Source of the DNA: Dipteris shenzhenensis
Taxonomy: Eukaryota; Polypodiophyta; Polypodiopsida; Gleicheniales
Reading direction: 5' to 3' (one strand)
DNA: 64,000 nucleotides
Assembly: GCA_047967505.1 (NCBI GenBank)
Contig: CM106541.1
Below, piece by piece: positions 11,452-22,900 of this stretch (the stretch's first letter is position 1; the number at the start of each line of letters is the position of its first letter). The position numbers and the translations under genes are program-made. The notes under the pieces are model-generated. The model saw only the letters and a list, made by a program, of their open reading frames with translations. It had not been told where the DNA came from and did not search any database.

Positions 11452-13080
11452 ATATCTATTTTTAAAACTTGTTATAGGTACATAAGAGAAGATCTATCAT
11501 GTCATGTACAAGGCATTTAGTGGGATTATTTGGGTGCCACCTCATGATTGGATCCACTAGCAATAGTTCAAGGGCTGACGCGATAAAGGCTCTTCATGGA
11601 GTGGTGATGATGAGGGGATGTTGCAAACTGATGATGAGGGCTTCTCAAAAAGTGATGATGGTGGCAAGAGGATGTTGAAGGTTGATGATGATGAGGGTGC
11701 GCTGCAACATAAAACAATTTGCACTTCCTCTACATCCTCCTGCCCTATATTCACTTTTTGTGCATCCACTTGCCTTGCATCCACCTTCCCTGCATCCTCC
11801 TATCCTACATATCCACCTACCGTAAGACCTTCCTTGCATCCACCTACCTTGAATCCATCTTTCCTACATCAAAAAGCCATGCATCCACATTCCCTAAGTC
11901 CACCAACCTTGCATCCACCTTTCTTGAGTTGATTGGCTTTGCATTTAACTAAAAAAGTAACCATTTCAATACAATTATGAGTACAATGACACTTGCATAA
12001 TATATCCATGTACAAGTTATCTTCAAGTCTTAAGGAATGGAGGATAGTGATTATCAAATGGGTTTTGTGTCTCACCTCAAATCATTGCATTTTGTATGAC
12101 CATAATGCACTGTAATTTTTGTTCTACAAAAGAAAATCATTAAAACAAAGAGGATGAATTTGATAGAGATTTGCAACCATGATTAACTTAAATAAAGCAA
12201 AAAGTAAGAAACTTACATGTAGACCACAACCTCGTGCAAACTCCCACTCTCAGTTAGTTACTATCCATCATCTTTAGATTTATTAAAGCTTCTTGTGGCC
12301 AATCATGTGACATGTCTTTGGGGAGAAGAGCAAAGAGCAAGGTCCTACGGATATTGTTGAATCCTATTCTGTGCTCTAAATCTCCTCCTCACACTTACTC
12401 TTGCTATTTTGTCCTCTTCATATCTTTGACTCAAATTTTGCAAGTCATTGCTATTGAGAATACAAACTTGATGATTTTCTCCCTCAATATTTTGCCCATC
12501 TTTTTCCAAATCCTTTTTCCTTAAGCAACCTCCAATACGGTCATTTACTTCACAAAATGAAGGCTCCTTCTTCTCCCTTATATTATACTCAAAGTGTTGA
12601 CAAAAGTGACTGTAAGGATCACTAAAGTGTTGAGACAAACCCAAGGATTACAAGGGTCCCCAAGTGCATGCGTGTGTTCGTGCCTGCGTGCATGTGAAGA
12701 CTCAACAAAACCCCATTTCATAGTGAAATGAAAACTATTTTGATAAAGGACACAAAAGAGAAAACTGATGTGAAACATTACAAACCAAACCAAGAGGTGC
12801 ACAAAATTGAAAAAAGCTTGCAGAATGCATGATTGTACAAACAAGTTTTGCTTTGATAAGTCATAGCAAGCATCACTTTTATTGAAGAGGAGAGTCTACA
12901 TACCCACCACCATCCAACAAGAAAAATGATAAGAACCATATTTTAACTTAGTTGGGAAGGCTCCCTTGTCATTAGGAACACAATAAAAATAGTTGCTCAC
13001 ACTACAGACTTATAAACCCAAATTTTGATACTATGGTTCAAGTGTAAACTTAATCGGGGTGAGTTGAAGGAAAAATGACT
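11452..13080. other. No gene seen; degenerate 15 bp minisatellite at 11745-11935
   Basis: The interval carries GAT-rich sequence at 11.58-11.70 kb. At 11745-11935 there is an array of about a dozen degenerate copies of a unit close to TTGCATCCACCTACC. The rest is AT-rich and shows no coding pattern I recognise. Confidence 0.6.
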
Positions 13081-13081
13081 A

Positions 13082-13800
13082 AATGGTTATGTAAGGAAGA
13101 AAAGATTAATGTAGTAAGTATGAGAATGTAAAAGGAGAAGGAGGGGAGGAGAACTTAAGAATTAGAGCATTAATTGTAATCTTAAGGACTTAGAGCATAA
13201 GGGAAGGAGAATTTATAAGAAAGAGGAGCTTAAAGGAATTTCCACAGAATTTAAGGAAATATTTTTAAGAATTTTAAAGAAAGAAATTTAAAGAGAATTT
13301 TAAAGAAGGAATTTCAAAGAAGGAAAGAAGGAAGATATTTAAACAAAGAAATTAAATTTAAAAATTAAAGAGAAAAAGGAGGGGGAAAGTGCGTATTAAA
13401 TGTTAACTAAGAAAAGATTAAAAGCTTGAAGATTTTAAAAGAAATAAATAGAGAAGGGGGAAATTAAAAAGGAAAATTTTAAAAAAGGTGAATAAGGTGA
13501 AGTAAGAAGAAAATTAAAATTATAATAAAGTGAAAGAGTGAGGTAAAAAATATTAAGGAGAAGAGAAATTGATAAGTAGAAATGAAATAAAAATAAAGAA
13601 ATAAAGCAAGGCATTTAATAAATGTAAAAATAAAGGGGACAAAAATTTATATAGAGAGAGAGAAGGGGGAGGAAAAATGAGAGGAAAAAGGAGGGGAAAG
13701 GTAAGATATAAAGGAAATTATATGGGTATGAAAAGAAAGGAGAGGGGGGGGGCAACAAACATAATGAAACAATAAATAAAACTAAAAAAAGAACCTGTAA
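13082..13800 (+). repeat. Purine-rich tract of about 0.7 kb
   Basis: The plus strand is almost entirely A and G for about 700 bases, with short phrases such as AAAGAAATTTAAAGAGAATTTTAAAG repeated loosely and runs of GGGGGG near 13745. No coding function is apparent. Long homopurine tracts can form triplex DNA, but nothing here shows that it does. Confidence 0.7.
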
Positions 13801-14209
13801 GTCCAAAATTTAGAGAAGATGGGCCAATGCAGATGGGGCATGGTTGAGATGTACAAAATTGAAGAGATCGGGGTGGGAGACACAGTTGTTAAGATAGTTT
13901 AATAGGCACGGCTAGCAGCAAGTTTCATAATAGGCACCAGAGAGCTAGTACAGTGTTGTAGGTGGCAGAGAGTGTTGCACGAAGCATAGTATCATGTAGT
14001 GAAGGTAGTGTATAGTGTAGGCAGCAATGATAAACAAGGTAGAACGGGTTAAACAGTGAGAGGTTGTGGCAGTCGGGGAAATGAACCAAATTGATGGCTG
14101 GGTGGGGGAAGGAGAAAATGAGAAAGCGAAAACAGGGAGGAGAAGGAGCATACAAATTGAGGGTCAGGGAGTAGTCAATCCAGTAGTAGTCAAGGGAATT
14201 TCTGCAGTA

Positions 14210-14770
14210 GAGGAAATAATCATGGTGGGCATTCTAGTCACAATCATTTTGCAAATGAACATGGGAATATGTTTCTTGCAAATGAAGAAATGCAAAAGAT
14301 TGATACACTATATCTAGACACTAATTGCAATGCAAAAGAGGATTTTAGCTATCAAGTCGTCCAAGTAGATCAAGATCCTTGGTACATCGACAGCAGTGCA
14401 TCATCTCACATGACAAATCATCAAGAATGGTTCACAGAGATGAAACCATTAGAAGGTCAAAAGAATGTCATCTACACAATAGATAATACACCAAATCCAG
14501 TTTAACAGACATGCATTATCCCTATGAACAATTTCACTGGTATGAAAGGATTGGTGAATGATGTACTCTACGCTCCGAAGCTTAGCAAGAACGTCCTATC
14601 AGTAGGTCAAATGATGGAACACAACTATTGAGTCATCTTTGACGGAGATGAATGCACTATCAGAGATAAATCAAGAAGATTTCAGCCAGTAGGAAAAGGT
14701 GTCAAGGAAGGATGCTTGTACAGAATGCTAGCTACAGTATTGGATTTGCATGCCATGTCAGCTCAACCAC
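14210..14770 (+). pseudogene. Copia protease / gag-pre-integrase fragment
   Basis: The plus strand reads WYIDSSASSHMTNHQEW, then LVNDVLYAPKLSKNVLSVGQMM and GCLYRMLA. This is the copia protease (with DSG changed to DSS) followed by the gag-pre-integrase segment. Stops are at 14503-14505 (TAA) and near 14629 (TGA, where Arg is expected in Y-R-V-I-F). No RT, RNase H or LTR belonging to it is visible; the fragment is bounded by the purine-rich and pyrimidine-rich tracts. Confidence 0.85.
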
Positions 14771-14779
14771 AACAGATGC

Positions 14780-15590
14780 CACTATTTCCAATTTTTTCCT
14801 TAAAATTTATAAAATTTCCCAAAATGTCACTCTTTTCTTAATTTCCTTTATTAATCTTTTATTAATTTATTCCTTTCTTGGTATTTTCCATTTCCCCTTA
14901 AGCTTTCCTTGTATTTTTTGCACATTTCTTATCTTCTAAATTCTTATTTTCCTACTTAATTTTTTCATACTATTTTCTTTCAAAATTTTTCGTATTTCTT
15001 ACCTCTTACTTACTATTTTATCTTCAATTTTTTATCTTCCATTCTTGGTCTACTTCCCTTGATTTTTTCTAAATTTTAAAACTCACTTCTTATGTTTTCC
15101 TATTATTATTATTTTGGTTCCGTTATTTAATTTTTACTTCTTACTAATACTTCATAGAAAATAATTCAAATAAATTTTTACTTTTCCTTAATTTATTTTT
15201 AAACCTTCACTAATTACCCCCTGATGCTTTTCACTCATACTCCCTAATCCCCCCCCCCTTCCCTATTTTTTCTTTAACTTTATATAACTATTTTTTCTCT
15301 CATTATTCTAAATTGTCCCCTAAACTGCTTTCCCTAACCACTATGTAACCTAACCTATTTTCAACCCTCACCTACTCCTACCCCTAACCTGACTACCTCC
15401 CTATACATGCACCCATATCTCCTCCCTCCCCCACTATCCTCACTAAACTCCACCTCCCTAGCAACTTTTCCTCTCCCTTCCCTCTCGACTAAAGCCCAAA
15501 CTAGCTATTGATACCCCGCTTCCCCATCTCTTCCTCCCTACCTTGCCTGCTATCTTATTAGCCAACTCACTCTCCTCCTTCTACTCTCAT
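14780..15590 (+). repeat. Pyrimidine-rich tract of about 0.8 kb
   Basis: The plus strand is dominated by C and T, including a run of C near 15250. In composition it mirrors the purine-rich block at 13.08-13.80 kb on the other side of the copia protease fragment. I cannot tell by eye whether the two are diverged inverted copies of one sequence. Confidence 0.65.
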
Positions 15591-15594
15591 ACAA

Positions 15595-16345
15595 TGTCTG
15601 CATCCCGGCTTCCTTGCGGCTCTATCTCATCGACTGTGTAAGAAAATAATACAACGTCTGTGCTCAATAGATAACAGGATCTCGTACGCAAGAGAGAAAA
15701 CAAGATAGTATGGAGAATCAAAAATTTGATTACTATAGAACTGATACAATAGATGGCGCTGCCTCCCAACCATGCGCTCCTGTGAAAGAAACTTCGATGA
15801 CGTGCTAGAAACAGTAGAAGACGGAGGTTGGATGCTAAGGAATTAGGGTTGCTATAGCCAGTGATGAAATGGGCTTCACGGGCTTGCTCTTATATAGCCA
15901 CTAGTCGTAGTTGATGGGACCCAATTGGATGACCGACCGAGTCTACCCAAAACGGTCGACGGGGGGTCAAATAGGCCACCGACCATACGATAGAACCGGT
16001 GTGCAAAATAGAGCAACTAACCTACGGTTTTTCGTTCAGCCCAGAGCCATCTGGGATCATCTGAGGCTCCAAACGGGGCCCCGCAATCTGAGAGTGGGCT
16101 ACCCCGGGAAATGCTCCATCTACCCTCAGTGCGGTCAGTCAAGGGATGCCTTCCTACACTTGCATGTAGCCTAGTTGGCGGTGTGCCAACTTTATCTGAA
16201 GCCGTCCAACCATCAGGCCACACATGGCCCCCATTTGTGTCCAAACCAGGACCTACTCAAATGCTTTCTCCTCATATGGGGGGCTTACAAGTAGAGTTAG
16301 CTGGTTCCCGCATAGTTACACGAGAGTGGAGCATTGATATCTAAC
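15595..16345 (-). repeat. Copia-type LTR (751 bp), minus strand
   Basis: On the minus strand the block starts TGTTAGATATCAATGC at 16345 and ends CAGACA at 15595. The next bases, TTGTATGAGAG, look like a mutated TGGTATCAGAG primer site (two changes). A TATATAAG box lies at about 15892 on the minus strand. A copia gag fragment in the same orientation sits immediately to the right, so this LTR could be the 3' LTR of a copy that lost pol, or a 5' LTR whose body was lost to the left. Confidence 0.65.
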
Positions 16346-16379
16346 AGACTGCTCACTAACCCTCTGACCCTGTCTCGCC

Positions 16380-16990
16380 AACTATTCACATTGGTGGATG
16401 CATTCCCTCATCCTTGAAATCTTCCTCAATTGGAATGATTTCCTCTTTGCTGATTCTGATGTTGCTGAGGATGATGCTGATGACTCTTTTGATTATGATT
16501 ACCACTTCTCTGGAATGATCTACCTCTGCCTGTGCCTTTGCTTTTTTCTGAAGTTGTGAATGCCTAATCATTAGAATGACCTTTGCATGCATGAATGGCT
16601 TGAATCCTGACTTCTTCACCAAGTAGGACTGACTGAAGTTCTTCCAGTGTCGGAATTTGTTGTTGGATGGCAATACTCTGGACTAGATTCTCGTATCCCT
16701 CTCCTAGTCCATTCAGGATGACTTGAACCATTTCTGCTGGATTCATGGTCTCTCCTGTTGCTGCGAGTCGGTTGTTGTAGTCTTTGATTTTGAGTACATA
16801 AGCATGATCGTTGTTGTTGCAAAAACTCTAGTTGATTTGGTTTTTTAGTGTGAGAATCTTGGAGGTTTTCTTGGACTCATAGAGAGCTACAAACACATCC
16901 CATGCTTCTTTCGATGTCTTGATGGTGTTGAGCTATCTTAGCATGACATCTTGCACATTGTATCTAATCTCTCAAGGCCAATGAGGCTCA
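16380..16990 (-). pseudogene. Copia gag fragment
   Basis: The minus strand reads LNTIKTSKEAWDVFVALYES, then a segment with MNPAEMVQVILNGLGEGYENLVQSI and TLEELQSVLLGEE. These are hallmarks of the copia gag (UBN2) domain. Frameshifts and stops break it near 16830 and 16560. A closely related gag fragment with SKEAWDMFAALYES lies at 40.1 kb in the opposite orientation. Confidence 0.85.
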
Positions 16991-16999
16991 AGTTGGTGT

Positions 17000-17598
17000 C
17001 ATACACTGGTACATACCCTGTGGCAATAAATGGTCAACGTAGGTTCACTTTCCACTCATAGATCTCGTCGAGTCATGACTAGTGTATCATCAACTTTGTG
17101 ATATAGATAACTCCATGTTGGAGGCAGTCTAGTGCTCTATGCAAAAGTCTTACCCGTGTACCAGCGAGAGTGTCTAACACTGTGTGTGAGCCCATTGGGG
17201 GCTTATGCTAAACAGTCAAATCCAAGTCATGTGAGAACAATGATATGCCAAGGATCCAAGCCTATAACATAATGATAACAACTACGTGTCGGGCATAGCC
17301 AAGAGGTTGTACAAGGCTGATGTATGTGTGTAGGAACCAATGCCAAAAATAGTCAAAAAATGTCGCTATACATGGGTGGCATATGTGTGTGCAAGAAGCT
17401 CGATGAAGTTTGCTTGGATAGAAATTCTACTGCTCGGCCAATTTCCCAAACTTTGTCTATTCTTTGAGCTCGGTAACAACTTGGAATGCACCAATCTCGC
17501 CCACTAGTTAAATTTACATATCCATTAGATGAGTCTCATTATCCTTCAAAAATTTCTTTGGTACTTCCAACTCCTTTGGACGACAAGTTCTTGGTATC
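17000..17598. other. Unassigned interval, weakly coding-like on minus strand
   Basis: Minus-strand frames give short phrases such as KDNETHLMDM, GAFQVVTELKE and CTHMPPMYSDIF separated by stops (several of them TAG). This looks like an old coding sequence, but I cannot name the family. Confidence 0.3.
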
Positions 17599-19339
17599 TG
17601 TGACATGAAGTTGGGGGTAATAAACGTCACACACCTCTTCACTTCCTATTGCTTTTGAACTGAGTGACAAAGATATTTATCACTGAGAAAGGGACATTAA
17701 AAAGAAGCTTTTATGCCAAGATACCGCACCATACTTTCCTCCCTTAGATGAGAGTCAAGATGGTAACATCCCAAGTGATGTTGTACTCAAGCATAGGGAG
17801 AAGGAAAGGATCAGCAGAGGCCATAATCTCAGCAAGCCAGTCTGTGCCAAAGAGAAGAGTGATACATTGTTGAAAGAAGATCTTGTGGCTCAACATGACA
17901 TGAACTGATATATATCAAGGAGTTTTAAGGGGCTGATTGGGTCGGATGAGTAGGTTCCGATGAAACATTGCACCTCCTTCATAGATACCTTTACAATTAG
18001 CTCAAAACACTCTACAAAGTGTCATTAGACATAAAGACCTATAACTTTCAATAGAGACATGATATCAAAGATTCAAACAATATAGAGATGCGCCTAGAGA
18101 TGGGCTTCGTGCTGATATACATTTCATAAGAAACAAAGAAGCGGCCAGAAAGTTATGGGTGGTTTACTAGACGGGAGTAAAAACTATCATGAAAACAGAC
18201 TGTCAAACTTAGAGACTCATAACTTTTTGTTGTAATATTTGATTCAAGGTCTAATCACATAGAGAAATGCGCCTTGAAGAGAGCTTCACGGTAATGTAAG
18301 TTTCATCAAAATCGAACTACCAAGCGGAAAGTTATAAGCAAAACACTAACAGGGGGTCAAACTATTATAAAAACTACCCTCCACCCATGCTAATTTCGCT
18401 TGAGCAGGATGCTCTCAAAAGAGGGAATACTAAGTGATCTTCATTGTCAATATAGTGAGACTCCACCCCAATGCAACTCAAAATACTACAAACACAAGGG
18501 AGAAGAAGAGGTTTCATACGTACAAGAGGGAGCGGAAGCTCCAAGACTACTCATAGAGAGAGAATGAACTAGAGAGAGATGGACTCAAGAGTCTACATAA
18601 GAGAATATCTACAAGAGGGAGAGAAGGCTCATGGAAGAGGCTTGAAGAGACTAGAGCTATAGCAACATGAGGCCTAATGGTGGAAGAGACGATGATGAAG
18701 GGAGAGGAGGGCTACTTTTATAGAGATTTTGTCACCCTCGACCCATTTACAATTGCCACTTGTAGATTCCTTTCCCCATCGATCACATAAGCCCATATAT
18801 CACCATCCATGTCCTTTTTGGCTACTCTTGCCATGTGTCCCGTCAAAAGATGCTCAAGATTCTTAAAATATTGAGAAATTCAAGAGTCTCCCCACATGGA
18901 GCCCATAGGGACCCTCTCTTTTCCATAAGTCCACATCCTCCTTATTCCACATAGGAATTCTAGAAGGATTCCTCTTGACTCCACACTCCTTCACATGCCT
19001 TCCACATGCTTAGCATGTGGCTAAGCATGTGGCCTCTCTTATATTATTGGAACACATGGACATGAGCCCACCTCTTTATATGACTCACTCTTCCAATTTT
19101 CTCAAAACCCCATAATATCCCATACACAAATAACTCTCACCTCATACCAAGGTATTTATCATTCATACACATGGTATTTACAATGATCCATTCCACTCAT
19201 CCTCTCAATCCCATACAATATCTTAGAAAATAGAAATAAGTGAGAGCTGCTAGGCTATCACTTGATACTGAAACTCTTATCAAACATAGAGAAAAACAAT
19301 ACCAATGCCAAATAAAAAATATCAATTTTTGGCATCATA
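17599..19339 (-). repeat. Long LTR of family E, copy 1 (about 1.74 kb)
   Basis: Reverse-complementary to 56535-58358 along its whole length. On the minus strand it begins near TATGATGCCAAAAATTG and ends CTTCATGTCACA. It includes a TATAAAA box in the phrase CTCTATAAAAG at about 18720, followed by CT-rich leader sequence, the layout of a long LTR with its own promoter. It lies directly next to the minus-strand gypsy protease remnant, so it may be that element's 3' LTR after loss of RT and integrase, or a solo LTR. No target duplication is visible. Confidence 0.75.
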
Positions 19340-19493
19340 GTATCCTACTTGGGTTTGTAAGAATTTGGATCTTAGCATCGCCCGTTTTGATAGTCATCAA
19401 AATCAGAACCCCAATCATGCATTAGCTTTACACTTTTAGACCCAACAACATTGGGTACACATTTTCTTCCATAGGAATGACCAATAAGATTAC
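19340..19493 (-). pseudogene. Gypsy protease remnant, downstream part
   Basis: Minus-strand continuation of the gypsy gag-protease frame interrupted by the 2.1 kb element at 19494-21586. It reads a segment with HSYGRKCVPNVVGSKS. The duplicated ATTAC at the break allows the two halves to be placed side by side. Confidence 0.55.
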
Positions 19494-19828
19494 AGTTAGA
19501 ATATGAAGCCAAAGTGAGTCTAAAATGAGTGTTCTAGGTGGTTTAGTGGTGTTTTATAGTCTAGGGAGTCCTATGGATGCCATGTGTCATATTGGGAGTT
19601 ATCCCATATGCATAGGTATTCATATGTGTGTGTGTGTGTGCTCTTATATAAGAGCTGTACTTGTCTAGTGTCAAATCAATCAAGTATCAAGCTATAAGCT
19701 CTTTGGTATCATGTGAGTACTTGTCCATTGCTTTCATTTTCTTTCCATTTCATTTCCATTATGCATGTTATCTTTCCTTTCCATTCCTAGTGTTAGCTTG
19801 CTTCTCTCCCTACCACTATGATCTTTCA
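19494..19828 (+). repeat. Left LTR of the 2.1 kb element
   Basis: 335 bp, ending CTTTCA. It contains a (GT)n stretch near 19627 that is absent from the right copy. Confidence 0.9.
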
Positions 19829-21259
19829 TGTGGCATCAGAGACATGTTCCTAGCCCTGCTCTCTCTTTCCCTTTCCCTTCCAAGAGGTTGAGGTCAGGGA
19901 GGCCAATGAAGCTACTCTACCTCCTCCTCCTTGGAAGGCTGCCCTCTTTTCTCCTTCCTTGAGCTCTCTTCGCCATGCCATGATCTGCCACCTCTCCTCT
20001 CCTTCCTTCAGCTACATCTTTCTGTGACCTGCGGATGACGTGACGCTTCTATCTGGATCTAGAAGCAGAATCACATCTTTGTGTCTTCAGCAAAGTTGTA
20101 GAGGACCTTGAGTACTATAAATTTTGTTTTTACATCATTACAATCTAAGTTTTTTTAAAAGAGTAACACCCTTGCAAAAAGTGACGAAATTTGTTTCTAC
20201 ACACAGATTTTGTTCTGGAGCTCAATGATTTGATAGCCCAAGCATGATGCAGCCAGCTCAACATGGAGCTATCCATCCTCTTCATCGTTGAACTCTACTC
20301 CAGCCCATCATTTGCTCCTTTTGCCCGTCACTTGATGTGAGCTCTTGACATTACATTGCGATGACTCCTTCACGTGACTACTCCAAACTTTGGTGAAGAC
20401 TTCCCGAGCTAAATGTGAGTTCTCCGATACTACTCCGACACACTCCACTACAATGATCTCTCTGATTAGTGCATTACATCGAGCTTGATGTATATCACTC
20501 TACATCAACAATTGACTTCTTCAACATTGCTTATTCGATCGGTGCCTGAGGTACTTCGCATTGATTGCCTTCCCAATTGGTCGTGGTACCTAAGGCTTCT
20601 ACTTCGACATTGGTGACTCTCCTTCCTGCATTTTGAGAGTCATCATGTAATTGCTCCATGTAGCTACCCATGGACTTCACTGATACATGTTTTGGGGTCC
20701 TCTGCCCTGGGTAGTCCCCCTAAAATGATATGTATTGAGTGTTTGGTTTTCGTTGAGTCTAAAGGTCCTCTGCCTTGGATAGTCCTCCTAAAAAGATGTA
20801 TTGGTTTTCCTATTTTGGTGTGTGGCTTCCTAACATGTCTTGTTATGAAGCCAAGGGGGGATGTACTATGGGAGCCTTATATATTGGCTTTGATAGGTTT
20901 AGAGGGGGATGTATTGTGGTAGCCATGTATTGGCTTTGATAGGTCTCCTTATCAGGCTTGGCCGAGTTCCAAGATGTTGGTGTATTCCTAGACCTATGAG
21001 CTGGTCATGTAGCCATGCTATAATGTGAGCCTCTGAGCATGTTGAGTCTCAAGCCATGAGAGTGCTTGGTCAACCTCTGAACATGCTCAGGACTTTAGCC
21101 TCTAAGTTACATAGTTACATAGGGTGCACAATTTGATGACCGTCATTGTCATGTTCTGTTCTTGGTTCCATTCCAATAGTCCCTCACCTTAGACCATCAT
21201 TGTCATGTTCTGTTCTTAGTTCCATTCCAGTAGTCTCTCACCTTGCCTTCATGGGGGGG

Positions 21260-21586
21260 TGTTGGAATATGAAGCCAAAGTGAGTCTAAAATGAGTGTTC
21301 TAGATGGTCTAGTTATGATTTATAGCGTAGTGAGTCCTAGACATGCCATGTGTCCTATTGGGAGATATCCCATAGACGTTGTGACTTTCTAGAGTCTAGT
21401 GGCATACTATATAGTGTTGTACTTGTCTATTGTCTAATATATCAGTCAACATAAAGCTCTTTGGTATCATGTGAGTACTTGTCCATTGCTTTCATTTTCT
21501 TTACATTTCATTTCCATTATGCTTGTTATCTTTCCTTTCCATTCCTAGTGTTAGCTTGCTTCTCTCCCTACCACTATGATCTTTCA
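21260..21586 (+). repeat. Right LTR of the 2.1 kb element
   Basis: 327 bp, TGTTGGAATATG ... CTTTCA, preceded by the G7 polypurine tract and followed by ATTAC. Confidence 0.9.
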
Positions 21587-22900
21587 ATTACTATGTAATG
21601 AATTCCACCAATTGTGATAATAACATCTAGAAGCATACCTTTTGGCTCAAGTGGTTGTTGACCTGCCATCGATATTTTGAATGGCGATGGCTCCAAATTC
21701 TTGAACTTGAGCCACTTGGAAATGGCTTCAAAAATGATATTAACTCTGGATCCTCCATCTTCAATGACACCAGAGACACTCTACTTCTTAATATTTACTA
21801 AGATGATTGGTACATGGTCATCTAGCACCAAGGTACGAATGAGCGAGATGGTCACAAGGGAACATCCTTGGTTGGTCTATCCTTAGCTTGGAGTTGCTAC
21901 AAAAAGAACTCTTGGCAGTATGGGGCAATCTTCAACAACTCGGTAATGGTCAGAATGAGTTTCATGTGATAGAAAGATTCTCATGCCTTAGCCACTTTTG
22001 GCAACAAAGACTCCATAGTACAAGGCAATTCTTGTGTTCTTCTAGTATAACCTTCGCCACCTACATGGTGAACTCGGCACAGGCTACCAGTCAATAATAA
22101 GCACTTCCCCCTTTAATTGATGGGCCAATTTAGTTGCCAGTTGTTTATATGACTTCCATTTAAGATATCCATCTAACAGTGGATCTTCTTTTGGGGTGAT
22201 GACTGAGCCCTTTGACTGGATAATTGTGTTGGTGCTGACCAGTTGGTGTTAACTGGATCGATGACATCAATAAGTATGGCTTGATAGCCAAGATCCACTT
22301 CCTAGCTTTAAGGAATGTCTTTGAGCATTTTGAGATGCTCCTGCCACAATTTGCATTTGGCCTAGATATGATTCTCACCACAATAGAAACATTTGACAAG
22401 ACCTCTACTTTTATCATTTCTTCCTTTATTGTTGCTTTGCTTAGGCGAGGGTGGCCGTCCTTCTTTGAGCTTTGGTATCCATTGTTATTTGGTTCATAGC
22501 TGCACTCCATTTCTTAACAAACCAACACACAGACTTGTCATGGCCCCACTCAAACAGTGCATGCATTGTAGTACTTCATATGGCATTCTTCTTCTGGATG
22601 TCCCTTCTTGGAACATTTGTTGAACCACTTTTCATTAGAGATGGCTTTTTTCCTATAAATCCATCTCCTTCAAAGCCTTTTTAATAGTAGACTTGATGGA
22701 TCTTCATCATCTATTCCCTTGAAATCAATCATGAAATTTTACCTTAATTGGTGTGGCAAAATCTTCGGCTTTATGGCCATTGGCTTTGATTCCGGTTCAA
22801 GTTCCTTGGGAAGCTCTTCATCTTCCTCATACTATTGATGAGGTGGACCTCCATGTCGAGAGTGATGAGTGTGAACATGCCCGTAAACCGGTTTGTGTTT
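21587..22900 (-). pseudogene. Ty3/gypsy gag C-terminus and protease remnant
   Basis: On the minus strand the region shows zinc knuckles, one with KCSKKGHPEEEC near 22.6 kb and one with C-F-Y-C-G-E-N-H and a Cys four residues later near 22.37 kb (a TAG falls between). Next comes a retropepsin-like segment in which the expected DSGA reads DGGS (GVIEDGG), followed by KWLKFKNLEPSPFKISMA at about 21.7 kb. These fit the gag tail and aspartic protease of a plant gypsy element. Frameshifts and stops are frequent. RT, RNase H and integrase are not present in the window next to it. Confidence 0.68.

Larger units (their letters stand above)
19494..21586 (+). mobile_element. Non-autonomous LTR retrotransposon (2.1 kb), intact structure
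   Basis: LTRs at 19494-19828 and 21260-21586 share long identical stretches, for example around TCTTTGGTATCATGTGAG and the terminal CACTATGATCTTTCA. A primer site TGGCATCAGAGAC starts at 19831 and a G7 polypurine tract ends at 21259. The element is flanked by ATTAC on both sides (19489-19493 and 21587-21591), a standard 5 bp target duplication. The internal 1.4 kb has no gag or pol signature, so movement depended on another element's enzymes. Size places it between TRIM and LARD classes. The first bases of the left LTR (AGTTAG instead of TGTTGG) have mutated. Confidence 0.92.
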
